This document shows, one piece after another, positions 52,248-60,625 of a stretch of 62,373 nucleotides of DNA. Each line of letters begins with the position of its first letter. The stretch's first letter is position 1. Both the position numbers and the translations under genes were made by a program. Source of the DNA: Clostridium sp. CAG:964 (GTDB lineage: Bacteria; Bacillota; Clostridia; Oscillospirales; Acutalibacteraceae); the NCBI GenBank assembly GCA_000435335.1, contig FR891308.1, positions 1 through 62,373 of the forward strand, in the 5' to 3' direction. The notes under the pieces are model-generated. The model was not told the origin of the DNA and ran no database searches. It saw nothing but the letters and a program-made list of their open reading frames with translations.

Positions 52248-53006
52248 TTAATATGGATATTTACCGTACTTGCTTTTGGCAATATCATTCAGCTCTGCCA
52301 GCTGAGTCGGGTCGTTTGCTCCAAGCACGGTGTCGGCTGAAGCGGCAGTATATGCACCAACGCTTTTGCCGTTATCAAGCAGCAGTTTTAGTGCGTCCGG
52401 CAGGTAATATTCCTTTGCGGCGTTATTTGCCTGAATTTTGTCAAGCACACTTAAAAGGTCGGCTGTGTTAAACCAAAAGCCACCGGAGTTTACTTCATTA
52501 ATAGCAGCCGTAGCAGCATCGGCATCCTTTTGCTCTACAATAGCTTTTAGTGAGCCGTCAGGATTTCTTACAATTCTGCCATAGCCCGTAGGGTCGCTGA
52601 CTTTAGCCGAAATAACAGTAGCACTGTTCTTCAAAGCTGTGTGCTGCTTGTAAGCAGCTTCAATCGTTTGGCTGTCCATAAAAGGTGCGTCGCCGTTTAG
52701 TATAATAACATCGCCGCCGTGTTCTGTCAAAAATTCCTTTGCCATCATCACTGCGTGACCGGTACCAAGACGCTCGGCCTGGTAAACAGTAGTTATTTTG
52801 TATGGCAGACCTGCCGCAAATTCCTCTATACATTCCTTTTTGTAGCCCTTAACAACGCAGATGCTGTCCACACCGCTTTTCCTTAAAGCGTCTATAACCC
52901 ATTGCAACATAGGCTTTGACAAAACCTGTGACAAGGTTTTAGGCTTGTCAGATTTCATACGCTTACCCTCGCCGCCGGCAAGAATAACAGCACATTTATT
53001 TGTCAT
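52248..53006 (-). CDS. One-domain GlmU: UDP-GlcNAc pyrophosphorylase-like nucleotidyltransferase
   Basis: The 252-residue protein covers the N-terminal uridylyltransferase domain of GlmU: CAVILAGGEGKRMKSDKPKT, the AERLGTGHAVMMA segment, LNGDAPFM with the metal Asp, VSDPTGYGRIVRNPDGSLKA then IVEQKDAD, and NSGGFWF. The left-handed beta-helix acetyltransferase half of GlmU (about 200 more residues) is absent, and the 79 bases to prs leave no room for it. Acetylation of glucosamine-1-phosphate must be done by another protein. Start ATG 53006 has GGAGGA upstream. Confidence 0.85.
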   Translation of the reverse strand: MTNKCAVILAGGEGKRMKSDKPKTLSQVLSKPMLQWVIDALRKSGVDSICVVKGYKKECIEEFAAGLPYKITTVYQAERLGTGHAVMMAKEFLTEHGGDVIILNGDAPFMDSQTIEAAYKQHTALKNSATVISAKVSDPTGYGRIVRNPDGSLKAIVEQKDADAATAAINEVNSGGFWFNTADLLSVLDKIQANNAAKEYYLPDALKLLLDNGKSVGAYTAASADTVLGANDPTQLAELNDIAKSKYGKYPY

Positions 53007-53083
53007 AATGGAAAATCCTCCGTTATATTGATTACTGAAAAAAGAAACAAAAGAATTTAGTTAATTTTTTCACATACATTTAT

Positions 53084-53112
53084 ATTATCTCATAGTTAAA
53101 AAAAATTTCAAC
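53084..53112 (-). promoter_or_regulatory. Sigma-A promoter of the glmU-like/prs unit
   Basis: On the - strand the -35 TTGAAA (complement of 53107-53112), a 17-bp spacer and -10 GATAAT (complement of 53084-53089) stand about 80 bases upstream of the ATG. Confidence 0.6.
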
Positions 53113-53507
53113 CCTTTTCGACATAAAAAATATGAAAATTATAAATTTATTACTTTTAACAGGAATAGTAAAAAACATATGAAATAAATTAATAAAGTAG
53201 ACATACGGCACTGTAGCTTAATTTGACCGTTGTATGGCATATTTTATTTTGATATGCTTTAGAGGAGTTTTCAAAGTAAAATTATTGTTATAAATTGTTA
53301 TTTAATGATGTAATAATAAATGAATTTTTTTGTACTGTTAGAATTAATGTTAAAAATTTTAGAAAACTTATAGTAAATTAGCAAAAAGGTATGGTAATTT
53401 TTAAAAGTATTTGTTATAATAACTTTTAGACTTAGTATAAAAGTCAGCTAGTAGTGTGCCGTATATTACGGTGCTTAATTAAAACTTTTCTTAGGAGGAA
53501 TTGTCAA
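53113..53507. other. AT-rich divergent spacer upstream of ppdK
   Basis: No gene is seen. The only supported signal is a TATAAT box at 53415-53420 (weak -35 TGGTAA at 53392-53397) that would start ppdK, with the ribosome site AGGAGG at 53493. Longer leader structures are not evident. Confidence 0.5.
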
Positions 53508-56135
53508 ATGGCAAACAAATGGGTATACCTTTTTAGCGAAGGTAATGCTAACATGAGAGAGCTTCTTGGTGGTAAGGGTGCAAACCTTGCAGAGATGACA
53601 CACATTGGTCTTCCTGTACCTCAGGGCTTTACAATCACAACTGAGGCTTGTACACAGTACTATGAGGACGGTCGTGAAATCAACGATGAGATTCAGGGAC
53701 AGATCAACGAGTACATTGAGAAGATGGAAGAGATTACAGGCAAGAAGTTCGGTGATAAGGAAAATCCATTGCTTGTATCCGTTCGTTCAGGTGCCAGAGC
53801 TTCAATGCCTGGTATGATGGATACAATTCTTAACCTTGGTTTAAATGAGGATGTTGTTAATGTAATTGCTGAGAAATCAGGCAACCCTCGTTGGGCTTGG
53901 GACTGCTACAGAAGATTTATTCAGATGTATTCTGATGTAGTTATGGAAGTTGGTAAGAAGTATTTTGAAGAGCTTATTGATAAGATGAAGGCTGATAAGG
54001 GCGTTACATATGATGTTGAGCTGACAGCTGAAGACCTAAAGGAGCTTGCTTCACAGTTTAAGGCTGAGTATAAGGAGAAGATCGGCGTTGACTTCCCTGA
54101 TGATCCTAAGGAGCAGCTAATGGGTGCTGTTAAGGCAGTATTCCGTTCTTGGGACAACCCTCGTGCAAATGTTTACCGTCGTGACAATGATATTCCATAT
54201 TCATGGGGTACTGCTGTTAATGTACAGTCAATGGCATTTGGTAATATGGGTGATGACTGTGGTACAGGCGTTGCATTTACAAGAGACCCTGCTACAGGCG
54301 AGAAGAAGCTTATGGGTGAATTCCTAATTAACGCACAGGGCGAGGATGTTGTTGCCGGCGTTCGTACACCTATGCCAATTGCTAAGATGGAAGAGGAATT
54401 CCCAGAGGCATTTGCTCAGTTTAAGGAAGTTTGCTCAACTTTGGAGAACCACTACAGAGATATGCAGGATATGGAGTTCACAGTTGAGAACAAGAAGCTG
54501 TATATGCTTCAGACAAGAAACGGTAAGAGAACAGCTCAGGCTGCTCTAAAGATTGCTTGTGACCTTGTTGACGAGGGTATGAGAACAGAGGAAGAGGCTG
54601 TTGCAATGATCGACCCTCGTAACCTTGATACACTTCTACACCCACAGTTTGACACAGCTGCTCTAAAGGCTGCTACACCTATGGGTAAGGGCCTAGGCGC
54701 TTCTCCTGGTGCTGCTTGTGGTAAGGTTGTATTCTCAGCTGAGGATGCAGAGGCTTGGAACGCAAAGGGCGAGAAGGTTGTTTTGGTTCGTTTGGAAACA
54801 TCACCTGAAGATATTACAGGTATGAAGGCTTCTCAGGGTATCCTAACAGTTCGTGGCGGTATGACATCTCACGCAGCCGTTGTTGCTCGTGGTATGGGTA
54901 CTTGCTGTGTATCAGGTTGTGGCGACATCGCTATGGACGAAGAGAACAAGAAGTTCACACTTGGCGGTAAGGAATTCCACGAGGGTGACTACATTTCTAT
55001 CGACGGTACAACAGGTAACATTTACGACGGTCAGATTCCTACAGTTGACGCTAAGATTGCCGGTGAGTTCGGCAGAATCATGGCTTGGGCTGACAAGTAC
55101 AGAAAGCTAAAGGTTCGTACAAACGCTGATACACCGGCTGACGCTAAGAAGGCTAGAGAGCTTGGCGCAGAGGGTATTGGTCTTTGCCGTACAGAGCATA
55201 TGTTCTTTGAAGAGGACAGAATTGCTGCATTCCGTGAGATGATCTGCTCAGATACAGTTGAAGAGAGAGAAGCAGCTCTTGCTAAGATTCTTCCATATCA
55301 GCAGGGCGACTTCGAGGCTTTGTATGAGGCTCTTGAGGGTAATCCTGTTACAATCCGTTTCTTGGATCCACCTCTACACGAGTTCGTTCCTACAGAAGAG
55401 GCTGACATTAAGAAGCTTGCTGATGCACAGGGTAAGACAGTTGAGGAGATTAAGACAATCATCAACTCTCTACACGAGTTTAACCCAATGATGGGTCACA
55501 GAGGTTGTCGTTTGGCTGTTACATATCCTGAAATTGCTAAGATGCAGACAACAGCTGTTATTCGTGCTGCTATCAATGTTCAGAAAGCTCACAGCGACTG
55601 GACAGTTAAGCCTGAAATCATGATTCCACTGGTTGGTGATGTTAAAGAGCTTAAGTATGTTAAGAAGATTGTTGTTGAAACAGCTGACGCTGAAATTGCT
55701 GCTGCCGGCAGTGACCTAAAGTACGAAGTAGGTACAATGATCGAGATTCCTCGTGCTGCTCTAACAGCTGACGATATCGCTAAAGAGGCTGACTTCTTCT
55801 GCTTCGGTACTAACGACCTAACTCAGATGACATACGGCTTCAGCCGTGATGACGCAGGTAAGTTCCTAGATGCTTACTATGACGCTAAGATCTTCGAGAA
55901 CGATCCATTTGCTAAGCTAGACCAGGTTGGCGTTGGTAAGCTAATGGATATGGCTATTAAGCTGGGTAAGCCTGTAAATCCTAACCTACACATTGGTATC
56001 TGCGGTGAGCACGGTGGTGACCCATCTTCAGTAGAGTTCTGCCATAAGATTGGTCTTGACTATGTGTCTTGCTCTCCATTCAGAGTTCCAATAGCTAGAT
56101 TGGCTGCTGCTCAGGCTGCTATTGCAAATAAGTAA
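53508..56135 (+). CDS. ppdK: Pyruvate, phosphate dikinase
   Basis: The 875-residue enzyme interconverts pyruvate, ATP and phosphate with PEP, AMP and PPi, and is a main glycolytic step in many clostridia. It shows the N-terminal ATP-grasp part (SEGNANMRELLGGKGANLAE), the phosphohistidine loop GGMTSHAAVVARGMGTCCVS and the C-terminal PEP domain with GTNDLTQMTYGFSRDDAG and the catalytic Cys in HIGICGEHGGDPSSVEF. Codon use is strongly biased, as in gdhA. ATG 53508 is chosen because AGGAGG lies upstream and the family N-terminus begins there; an in-frame extension to 53454 has no support. Confidence 0.97.
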   Translation: MANKWVYLFSEGNANMRELLGGKGANLAEMTHIGLPVPQGFTITTEACTQYYEDGREINDEIQGQINEYIEKMEEITGKKFGDKENPLLVSVRSGARASMPGMMDTILNLGLNEDVVNVIAEKSGNPRWAWDCYRRFIQMYSDVVMEVGKKYFEELIDKMKADKGVTYDVELTAEDLKELASQFKAEYKEKIGVDFPDDPKEQLMGAVKAVFRSWDNPRANVYRRDNDIPYSWGTAVNVQSMAFGNMGDDCGTGVAFTRDPATGEKKLMGEFLINAQGEDVVAGVRTPMPIAKMEEEFPEAFAQFKEVCSTLENHYRDMQDMEFTVENKKLYMLQTRNGKRTAQAALKIACDLVDEGMRTEEEAVAMIDPRNLDTLLHPQFDTAALKAATPMGKGLGASPGAACGKVVFSAEDAEAWNAKGEKVVLVRLETSPEDITGMKASQGILTVRGGMTSHAAVVARGMGTCCVSGCGDIAMDEENKKFTLGGKEFHEGDYISIDGTTGNIYDGQIPTVDAKIAGEFGRIMAWADKYRKLKVRTNADTPADAKKARELGAEGIGLCRTEHMFFEEDRIAAFREMICSDTVEEREAALAKILPYQQGDFEALYEALEGNPVTIRFLDPPLHEFVPTEEADIKKLADAQGKTVEEIKTIINSLHEFNPMMGHRGCRLAVTYPEIAKMQTTAVIRAAINVQKAHSDWTVKPEIMIPLVGDVKELKYVKKIVVETADAEIAAAGSDLKYEVGTMIEIPRAALTADDIAKEADFFCFGTNDLTQMTYGFSRDDAGKFLDAYYDAKIFENDPFAKLDQVGVGKLMDMAIKLGKPVNPNLHIGICGEHGGDPSSVEFCHKIGLDYVSCSPFRVPIARLAAAQAAIANK

Positions 56136-56212
56136 TTTATTAGTTAATACAGTAAACAGCGAGGTTATACATTTGTTTGTGTATAATTATCGGTTGAGTT
56201 TATAAAACATTT

Positions 56213-56251
56213 ATCCGCCTGCTGCAAGAAATTGCAGCAGGCGGATTTTTA
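56213..56251 (+). terminator. Intrinsic terminator after ppdK
   Basis: A perfect 15-bp stem (ATCCGCCTGCTGCAA with its complement) and a GAAA-type loop are followed by TTTTT. Confidence 0.95.
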
Positions 56252-56411
56252 AATCCTTATAACGCTTAGTAACAAAGCAGGGGGGATGCAAAAGCAATAA
56301 TAAAATCCTATAGAACTATTTTTGATAGCTGCCCTTTAAATAATACAGAAGAAAGACTTTTGCGGCTATAACGCAAATATCGTCCACTAAAGATATGTTC
56401 TGTAAGAGTGT
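56252..56411. other. Spacer between convergent ppdK and aldolase units
   Basis: No gene or further signal is seen between the two terminators. Confidence 0.5.
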
Positions 56412-56475
56412 AGAAAATCCCCTTAGAGTCTAATCTAAAACTACTGTAATTTTAAGTGTAGCCTCTAAGGGGATT
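56412..56475 (-). terminator. Intrinsic terminator of the aldolase gene
   Basis: A 13-bp stem (AATCCCCTTAGAG with CTCTAAGGGGATT) is followed on the - strand by TTTTC. Confidence 0.82.
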
Positions 56476-56537
56476 ATGAAATATATCAAAGCATTTTAAA
56501 ATGAAATTTCTAATTGTATAAGTTTGTAGTTTATGAA

Positions 56538-57521
56538 TTACAGTGTGTCGTCTAAAAGCTCTTGATAGTATTTTGAATAATCTGTTCTATTTTCCTTAAT
56601 AAATCTAATAGCCGATGATGGGTGAGCGTTCAAAACACCGGTAAGCAGATATGGAATGTCATATCCCCATACATTGCCGTCCTTTTTAAGCTGCAGCATA
56701 TGCTTTTGAACAAAGTCCATAATTGGTACAAGGCTATACCTTGGATTTCTCAAGAAGCCAAGAAGAGATTCCGTAAAGCAGTTGCCGGCACCTCTGCCCA
56801 TACCGCTTACTGTTGAATCAAGGAAGCTGGCACCGTGTCTAAGTGATGTAATTGTATTTGCAAAAGCAAGCTGCTGGTTGTTGTGAGCGTGAATACCAAT
56901 ATTTTTTTTGTATTTATCACCAATTTCAACATACTGGTCAGCAAGTTTAGCTATCTGTTCAGGATAGTATGAGCCAAAGCTGTCTACCATATAGATTACA
57001 TCAACGCTGCTGTTGGCAATTTCCTTAAGGCCGTTCATCAAGTCCTCACTGTTTACCTTTGAAACAGCCATAATATTGCAGGAAACCTCGTAGCCCTTTT
57101 TCTTAGCGTCCTCAATAATCTCTATTGCTGCCGGAACAGTGTTAATATATGTGGCAACTCTTATTAGGTCAATAGGGCTGTCTGCTCTGTTGATTATGTC
57201 ACGCTTATGGTTTGTTCTGCCAACATCAGCCATAACGGAAATTTTTAGATTAGTATCGTTATCTCCTACAATCGCTCTAATGTCATCGTCTTTACAAAAC
57301 TTCCACTTACCGAAATCACTCTCATTAAAAATATCGGTAGAAGCCTTGTAGCCAAACTCCATATAGTCAATACCTGCCTTTATAGCGGCATTATACAGGT
57401 CTTTAACAAATTCATCTGTAAAATAGAAATTATTTACCAAGCCTCCGTCTCTAAGGGTGCAGTCCAAAACCTTTAAATTCGGACTGTAGGTTACTAGGTT
57501 TGCTTCAGTTAATTTTGCCAT
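56538..57521 (-). CDS. HMGL-like aldolase domain protein (DmpG/4-hydroxy-2-oxovalerate aldolase-like)
   Basis: The 327-residue protein fits the DRE-TIM metallolyase superfamily. The metal/catalytic motif is LDCTLRDGGLVNNFYF (TLRDGG), and the metal-binding His pair is in GIHAHNNQQLAFANT, with DSTVSGMGRGAGNCFTESLL as the second signature. It is closest to 4-hydroxy-2-oxovalerate aldolase (DmpG), but the usual partner, acetaldehyde dehydrogenase, is not adjacent, and enzymes of this type are often found next to sugar or glycan genes. The substrate is unknown. It has its own consensus promoter and a long inverted repeat in the leader. Ribosome site GAGGAGG. Confidence 0.82.
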   Translation of the reverse strand: MAKLTEANLVTYSPNLKVLDCTLRDGGLVNNFYFTDEFVKDLYNAAIKAGIDYMEFGYKASTDIFNESDFGKWKFCKDDDIRAIVGDNDTNLKISVMADVGRTNHKRDIINRADSPIDLIRVATYINTVPAAIEIIEDAKKKGYEVSCNIMAVSKVNSEDLMNGLKEIANSSVDVIYMVDSFGSYYPEQIAKLADQYVEIGDKYKKNIGIHAHNNQQLAFANTITSLRHGASFLDSTVSGMGRGAGNCFTESLLGFLRNPRYSLVPIMDFVQKHMLQLKKDGNVWGYDIPYLLTGVLNAHPSSAIRFIKENRTDYSKYYQELLDDTL

Positions 57522-57545
57522 TTTATTTCCTCCTCAAGTTATCTA

Positions 57546-57594
57546 TAGCACTTTAACACATAAAAGTGTAACGCTTTTATGTGTTAAAGTGCTA
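57546..57594 (-). repeat. Perfect 21-bp inverted repeat in the aldolase leader
   Basis: The arms 57546-57566 and 57574-57594 are exactly complementary and separated by seven bases. They lie wholly inside the predicted 5' leader of the - strand aldolase gene, between promoter and ribosome site. On DNA the element could be an operator, on RNA a stable hairpin. There is no T run after it in the direction of the gene, so it is not a simple terminator. Confidence 0.9.
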
Positions 57595-57625
57595 CTTGCA
57601 GAAATACACACGCACTTCCTTACAT

Positions 57626-57654
57626 ATTATATAAACAGCATCACAATTTGTCAA
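57626..57654 (-). promoter_or_regulatory. Consensus sigma-A promoter of the aldolase gene
   Basis: On the - strand a perfect TTGACA (complement of 57649-57654), a 17-bp spacer and a perfect TATAAT (complement of 57626-57631) are present. The start site would be near 57618, about 25 bases before the inverted repeat. Confidence 0.85.
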
Positions 57655-57826
57655 TACATATTTATTTTGATTTTGACAGATTGTGACGCAGAGCCTTTTT
57701 TATATATCCGATACTGAACCTATTGCGGAGGAATCTTAAACAAACACTCGTTATTCGAATTTGAATACTTAATTATATGATTAAGTACAAGCAGATAGGT
57801 ACCGTTAATTATATACGGTCAAAATC

Positions 57827-57855
57827 TTGACTATACCCATAGTTTATGGTATCTT
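57827..57855 (+). promoter_or_regulatory. Sigma-A promoter of guaA
   Basis: The -35 TTGACT (57827-57832), a 17-bp spacer and -10 TATCTT (57850-57855) are present, with a start near 57862 and a leader of about 140 bases. Confidence 0.6.
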
Positions 57856-57897
57856 AAACATATACATTGTTTCACAGAGTATCTGTTTTATTTTTCT

Positions 57898-57928
57898 GAA
57901 AATGCAATCCTTTTAAGGTGCATTTTTA
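57898..57928 (+). terminator. Terminator-like hairpin in the guaA leader
   Basis: AAAATGCA pairs with TGCATTTT around an inner CCTT/AAGG stem, followed by TTTTTAAAT. It lies between promoter and ribosome site (AGGAGG at 57990). Confidence 0.5.
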
Positions 57929-58000
57929 AATATAATTGATATGTTGTAAAACAAATAGCTCTCCGCATCTAGGGGATTATTTTTATCAGGAGGTTAGTTA

Positions 58001-59542
58001 ATGAATATTAAGAGTGAAGCTATTTTGGTTATGGACTTTGGCGGTCAGTATGCACAGCTTATTGCAAGACGAGTTCGTGAGCAAAATGTATATTGCGAGA
58101 TTAAATCATACAGAACAACTGCCGCTGAAATTTCGGCTTTAGGATATAAGGGTGTTATTTTTTCCGGTGGCCCTAACAGCGTATATGCCGACAAGGCGCC
58201 TAAATGTGACCCACAGCTTTTTGAATTGGGAATACCTGTTTTAGGCATTTGCTACGGAGCACAAATGATGGCTAACTCCTGTGGCGGCGAGGTTGCCAGC
58301 TCTGCTGTAAAGGAATATGGCAACACCGAGGTAGCCTTTGACAACACAAGTATTATGTTTAGCTCTGTATCTGAAAACAGTGTTGTTTGGATGAGCCATA
58401 CCGATTATATTTCAAAGCTTCCGGAGGGCTTTAAGGTTACAGCACACAGTGCGGACTGTCCTGTAGCTGCAATGGCAAACGATGAAAAAAGGCTATATGC
58501 AATGCAGTTCCACCCTGAGGTTCAGCACACTAAAGAGGGTAAGCAAATGCTGCATAACTTCCTGTTCGATATTTGCAACTGCACAGGCAACTGGGAAATG
58601 TCATCATTTGTTACTACAACAATTCAAAGCTTAAAAGAAAAAATCGGTGATAAAAAGGTTCTATGCGGACTTTCGGGCGGTGTTGACTCCTCTGTAGCAG
58701 CACTTCTTGTTCACAAGGCCGTAGGCAAGCAGCTAACCTGTATATTTGTTGACCACGGTATGCTCCGTAAGGACGAGGGCGACCAGGTTGAAAGGGTTTT
58801 CAAAGAGCAGTTTGATATGAACTTAATAAGAGTAAATGCTCAGGAGCGTTTTCTAAACAAGCTTGCCGGTGTTTCAGAGCCTGAGAAAAAGCGTAAAATT
58901 ATCGGTGAAGAATTTATTAGAGTATTTGAAGAAGAAGCAAGAAAAATAGGCAAGGTGGATTTTCTATGTCAAGGTACAATATACCCTGATGTTGTAGAAA
59001 GCGGCGTAGGTGAGGCCGAGGTTATTAAGAGCCACCACAATGTTGGCGGCTTGCCGGAGGATGTAGACTTTACCGACATTGTAGAGCCGCTGCGTGACCT
59101 GTTTAAGGATGAGGTTCGCAGGGCAGGCTTGGAGCTCGGCATTCCTGAATTTTTGGTATGGCGTCAGCCATTCCCGGGTCCGGGCTTAGCTATTCGTATA
59201 TTAGGCGACATTACCGAGGATAAGCTTGACATATTAAAAGACGCAGATGCTATTTTCCGTGAGGAAATTGCAAACGCCGGATTAGACCGTGAAATTAACC
59301 AATACTTTGCAGTGCTGACAGGTATTCGCAGCGTTGGTGTAATGGGTGACGGCAGAACCTATGATAATACAATTGCCCTTCGTGGAGTAACAACCAACGA
59401 TTTTATGACTGCCGACTGGGCAAGAATTCCATATGACCTGCTTGCAAAGGTATCAAGCAGAATTATAAACGAGGTTAAAAATGTAAACAGAGTAGTCTAC
59501 GATATAACCTCCAAGCCACCGGCTACAATTGAGTGGGAATAA
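58001..59542 (+). CDS. guaA: GMP synthase (glutamine-hydrolysing)
   Basis: The 513-residue enzyme has both parts: the class I glutamine amidotransferase (Cys84 in LGICYGAQMM, His-x-Glu in MQFHPEVQHT) and the ATP-pyrophosphatase synthetase domain (GLSGGVDSSVAALLVHKAVG), followed by the dimerisation domain ending KPPATIEWE. It turns XMP into GMP. Together with purC-purF-purB-purA and prs it gives this window a large share of the purine pathway, but it has its own promoter and leader. Confidence 0.97.
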   Translation: MNIKSEAILVMDFGGQYAQLIARRVREQNVYCEIKSYRTTAAEISALGYKGVIFSGGPNSVYADKAPKCDPQLFELGIPVLGICYGAQMMANSCGGEVASSAVKEYGNTEVAFDNTSIMFSSVSENSVVWMSHTDYISKLPEGFKVTAHSADCPVAAMANDEKRLYAMQFHPEVQHTKEGKQMLHNFLFDICNCTGNWEMSSFVTTTIQSLKEKIGDKKVLCGLSGGVDSSVAALLVHKAVGKQLTCIFVDHGMLRKDEGDQVERVFKEQFDMNLIRVNAQERFLNKLAGVSEPEKKRKIIGEEFIRVFEEEARKIGKVDFLCQGTIYPDVVESGVGEAEVIKSHHNVGGLPEDVDFTDIVEPLRDLFKDEVRRAGLELGIPEFLVWRQPFPGPGLAIRILGDITEDKLDILKDADAIFREEIANAGLDREINQYFAVLTGIRSVGVMGDGRTYDNTIALRGVTTNDFMTADWARIPYDLLAKVSSRIINEVKNVNRVVYDITSKPPATIEWE

Positions 59543-59569
59543 CTAACAATTTAATTTTTATTATTCAGA

Positions 59570-59607
59570 GTAGCAGACAACATAAGAGTTGTTTGCTACT
59601 GTTTTTC
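59570..59607 (+). terminator. Intrinsic terminator after guaA
   Basis: GTAGCAGACAAC pairs with GTTGTTTGCTAC (one G-T pair), followed by TGTTTTTC. Confidence 0.88.
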
Positions 59608-59835
59608 TTATCAAAAAAGGAAGTTGTAACCGAATAGCTCAAAGCAGAAAATCAAATGTTGTGGAAAATCCAATTCAATTATCTGACTTTTTTGGATGGT
59701 GTATACTGTATAGTTTCAACTTCCAATTGAAATAATCTACTGCTTTGCTGCTTTTTAAAAGGCTAAATTGATAAGTGATTCTTCATATTATACAATAAGA
59801 AAAATGAAAATATTTATTCTTAATGTAAACTATAA
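59608..59835. other. Spacer at the start of the accessory region
   Basis: No gene is seen. A short inverted pair GGAAGTTG (59619-59626) and CAACTTCC (59717-59724) brackets about 90 bases; it is too short to call a mobile element. Confidence 0.35.
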
Positions 59836-59864
59836 TTGACAATAAGAAAACAATATGATACAAT
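59836..59864 (+). promoter_or_regulatory. Sigma-A promoter of the membrane protein/XRE pair
   Basis: A perfect TTGACA (59836-59841), a 17-bp spacer and TACAAT (59859-59864) are present. The palindrome TGATAGCTATCA (59875-59886) lies right at the expected start site and is a candidate operator for the XRE protein coded downstream. Confidence 0.72.
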
Positions 59865-59909
59865 CTTTCTGTAATGATAGCTATCAAAGTTTTAATAAGG
59901 AGTGTTTTT

Positions 59910-60428
59910 ATGAATGAAAATATTCTGTTTCCGATTATCATCGCTGTTGTTTTTGTTTTGTTTGTCACAATAGTCCGATCAAAAAGGATTAAAAAAGCTG
60001 ATTACGATGAACGCCAGCTTTTAGCGAGAAACACCGCATATAAAGTTGCGTTTTTCTTTTTGCTGATTTATTGTTTTGTCTGCGGATTACTGCACATTTT
60101 TGACTTTAAATGGGCTGATACAACCATACAAATGTTTCTGGGAATTATCATATCTTTTTCGTTATTTATCGCTTTATGTATCATCAAAGACGCATTTTTT
60201 TCTAACTCATCAAAGCAAAATAATTATTCTGTTATCTTTTTTTTCTCATACAGCATCGTGAGTGTTTTATATTTCCTGTCGGGTCTCGGTACCGGACAAA
60301 CGTTTTGGGAAGAGGGAGAAATGTCAATACTCGTTTTGTATTTAGTTTCCGCTGTTTGCTTTTTGGCTTTGGGAATTCTCTCTGTCATTAAGATTATTTT
60401 GGAAAAACGCGGAGCGAGAAGTAAATGA
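59910..60428 (+). CDS. Small integral membrane protein, CylR1-like partner of an XRE regulator
   Basis: The 172-residue protein has about five membrane helices (about 5-22, 48-66, 76-96, 108-127, 140-162) and a charged segment KKADYDERQLLARNTAYKVA after the first, a feature of the small membrane proteins coded beside mini-XRE repressors. Start ATG 59910 has AAGGAGTG upstream; an extension to 59874 has no site. It overlaps the regulator gene by 4 bases. CylR1 and CylR2 of Enterococcus form such a pair; the signal sensed here is unknown. Confidence 0.75.
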   Translation: MNENILFPIIIAVVFVLFVTIVRSKRIKKADYDERQLLARNTAYKVAFFFLLIYCFVCGLLHIFDFKWADTTIQMFLGIIISFSLFIALCIIKDAFFSNSSKQNNYSVIFFFSYSIVSVLYFLSGLGTGQTFWEEGEMSILVLYLVSAVCFLALGILSVIKIILEKRGARSK

Positions 60429-60625
60429 AAAATTTGAAATTAAAAAGTGCGCGTGCTGCGCTTGATCTCTCACAACAGCAGCTCGCTAAGAGGGTGGGCG
60501 TAAGCCGCCAAACCATCAACGCCATTGAAAAAGGCGACTATAACCCTACTATCCGCTTGTGTACCGCTATCTGTAAGGCACTGGGAAAAACGCTGGATGA
60601 TTTATTCTGGGACGAGGAAAAATAA
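60425..60625 (+). CDS. Mini XRE-family repressor, CylR2-like
   Basis: The 66-residue protein is nearly only a helix-turn-helix: KLKSARAALDLSQQQLAKRV then GVSRQTINAIEKGDYNPTIR and a C-terminal LGKTLDDLFWDEEK that forms the dimer strands in CylR2. The length equals CylR2 (66 residues). It overlaps the membrane protein gene (ATGA) and probably represses its own promoter at 59836 through the palindrome next to it. Confidence 0.9.
   Translation: MKNLKLKSARAALDLSQQQLAKRVGVSRQTINAIEKGDYNPTIRLCTAICKALGKTLDDLFWDEEK

Noticed and set aside
59619..59724. Possible MITE bounded by GGAAGTTG inverted pair
   Set aside because: The arms are only 8 bases, no target duplication is seen and no second copy exists in the window.
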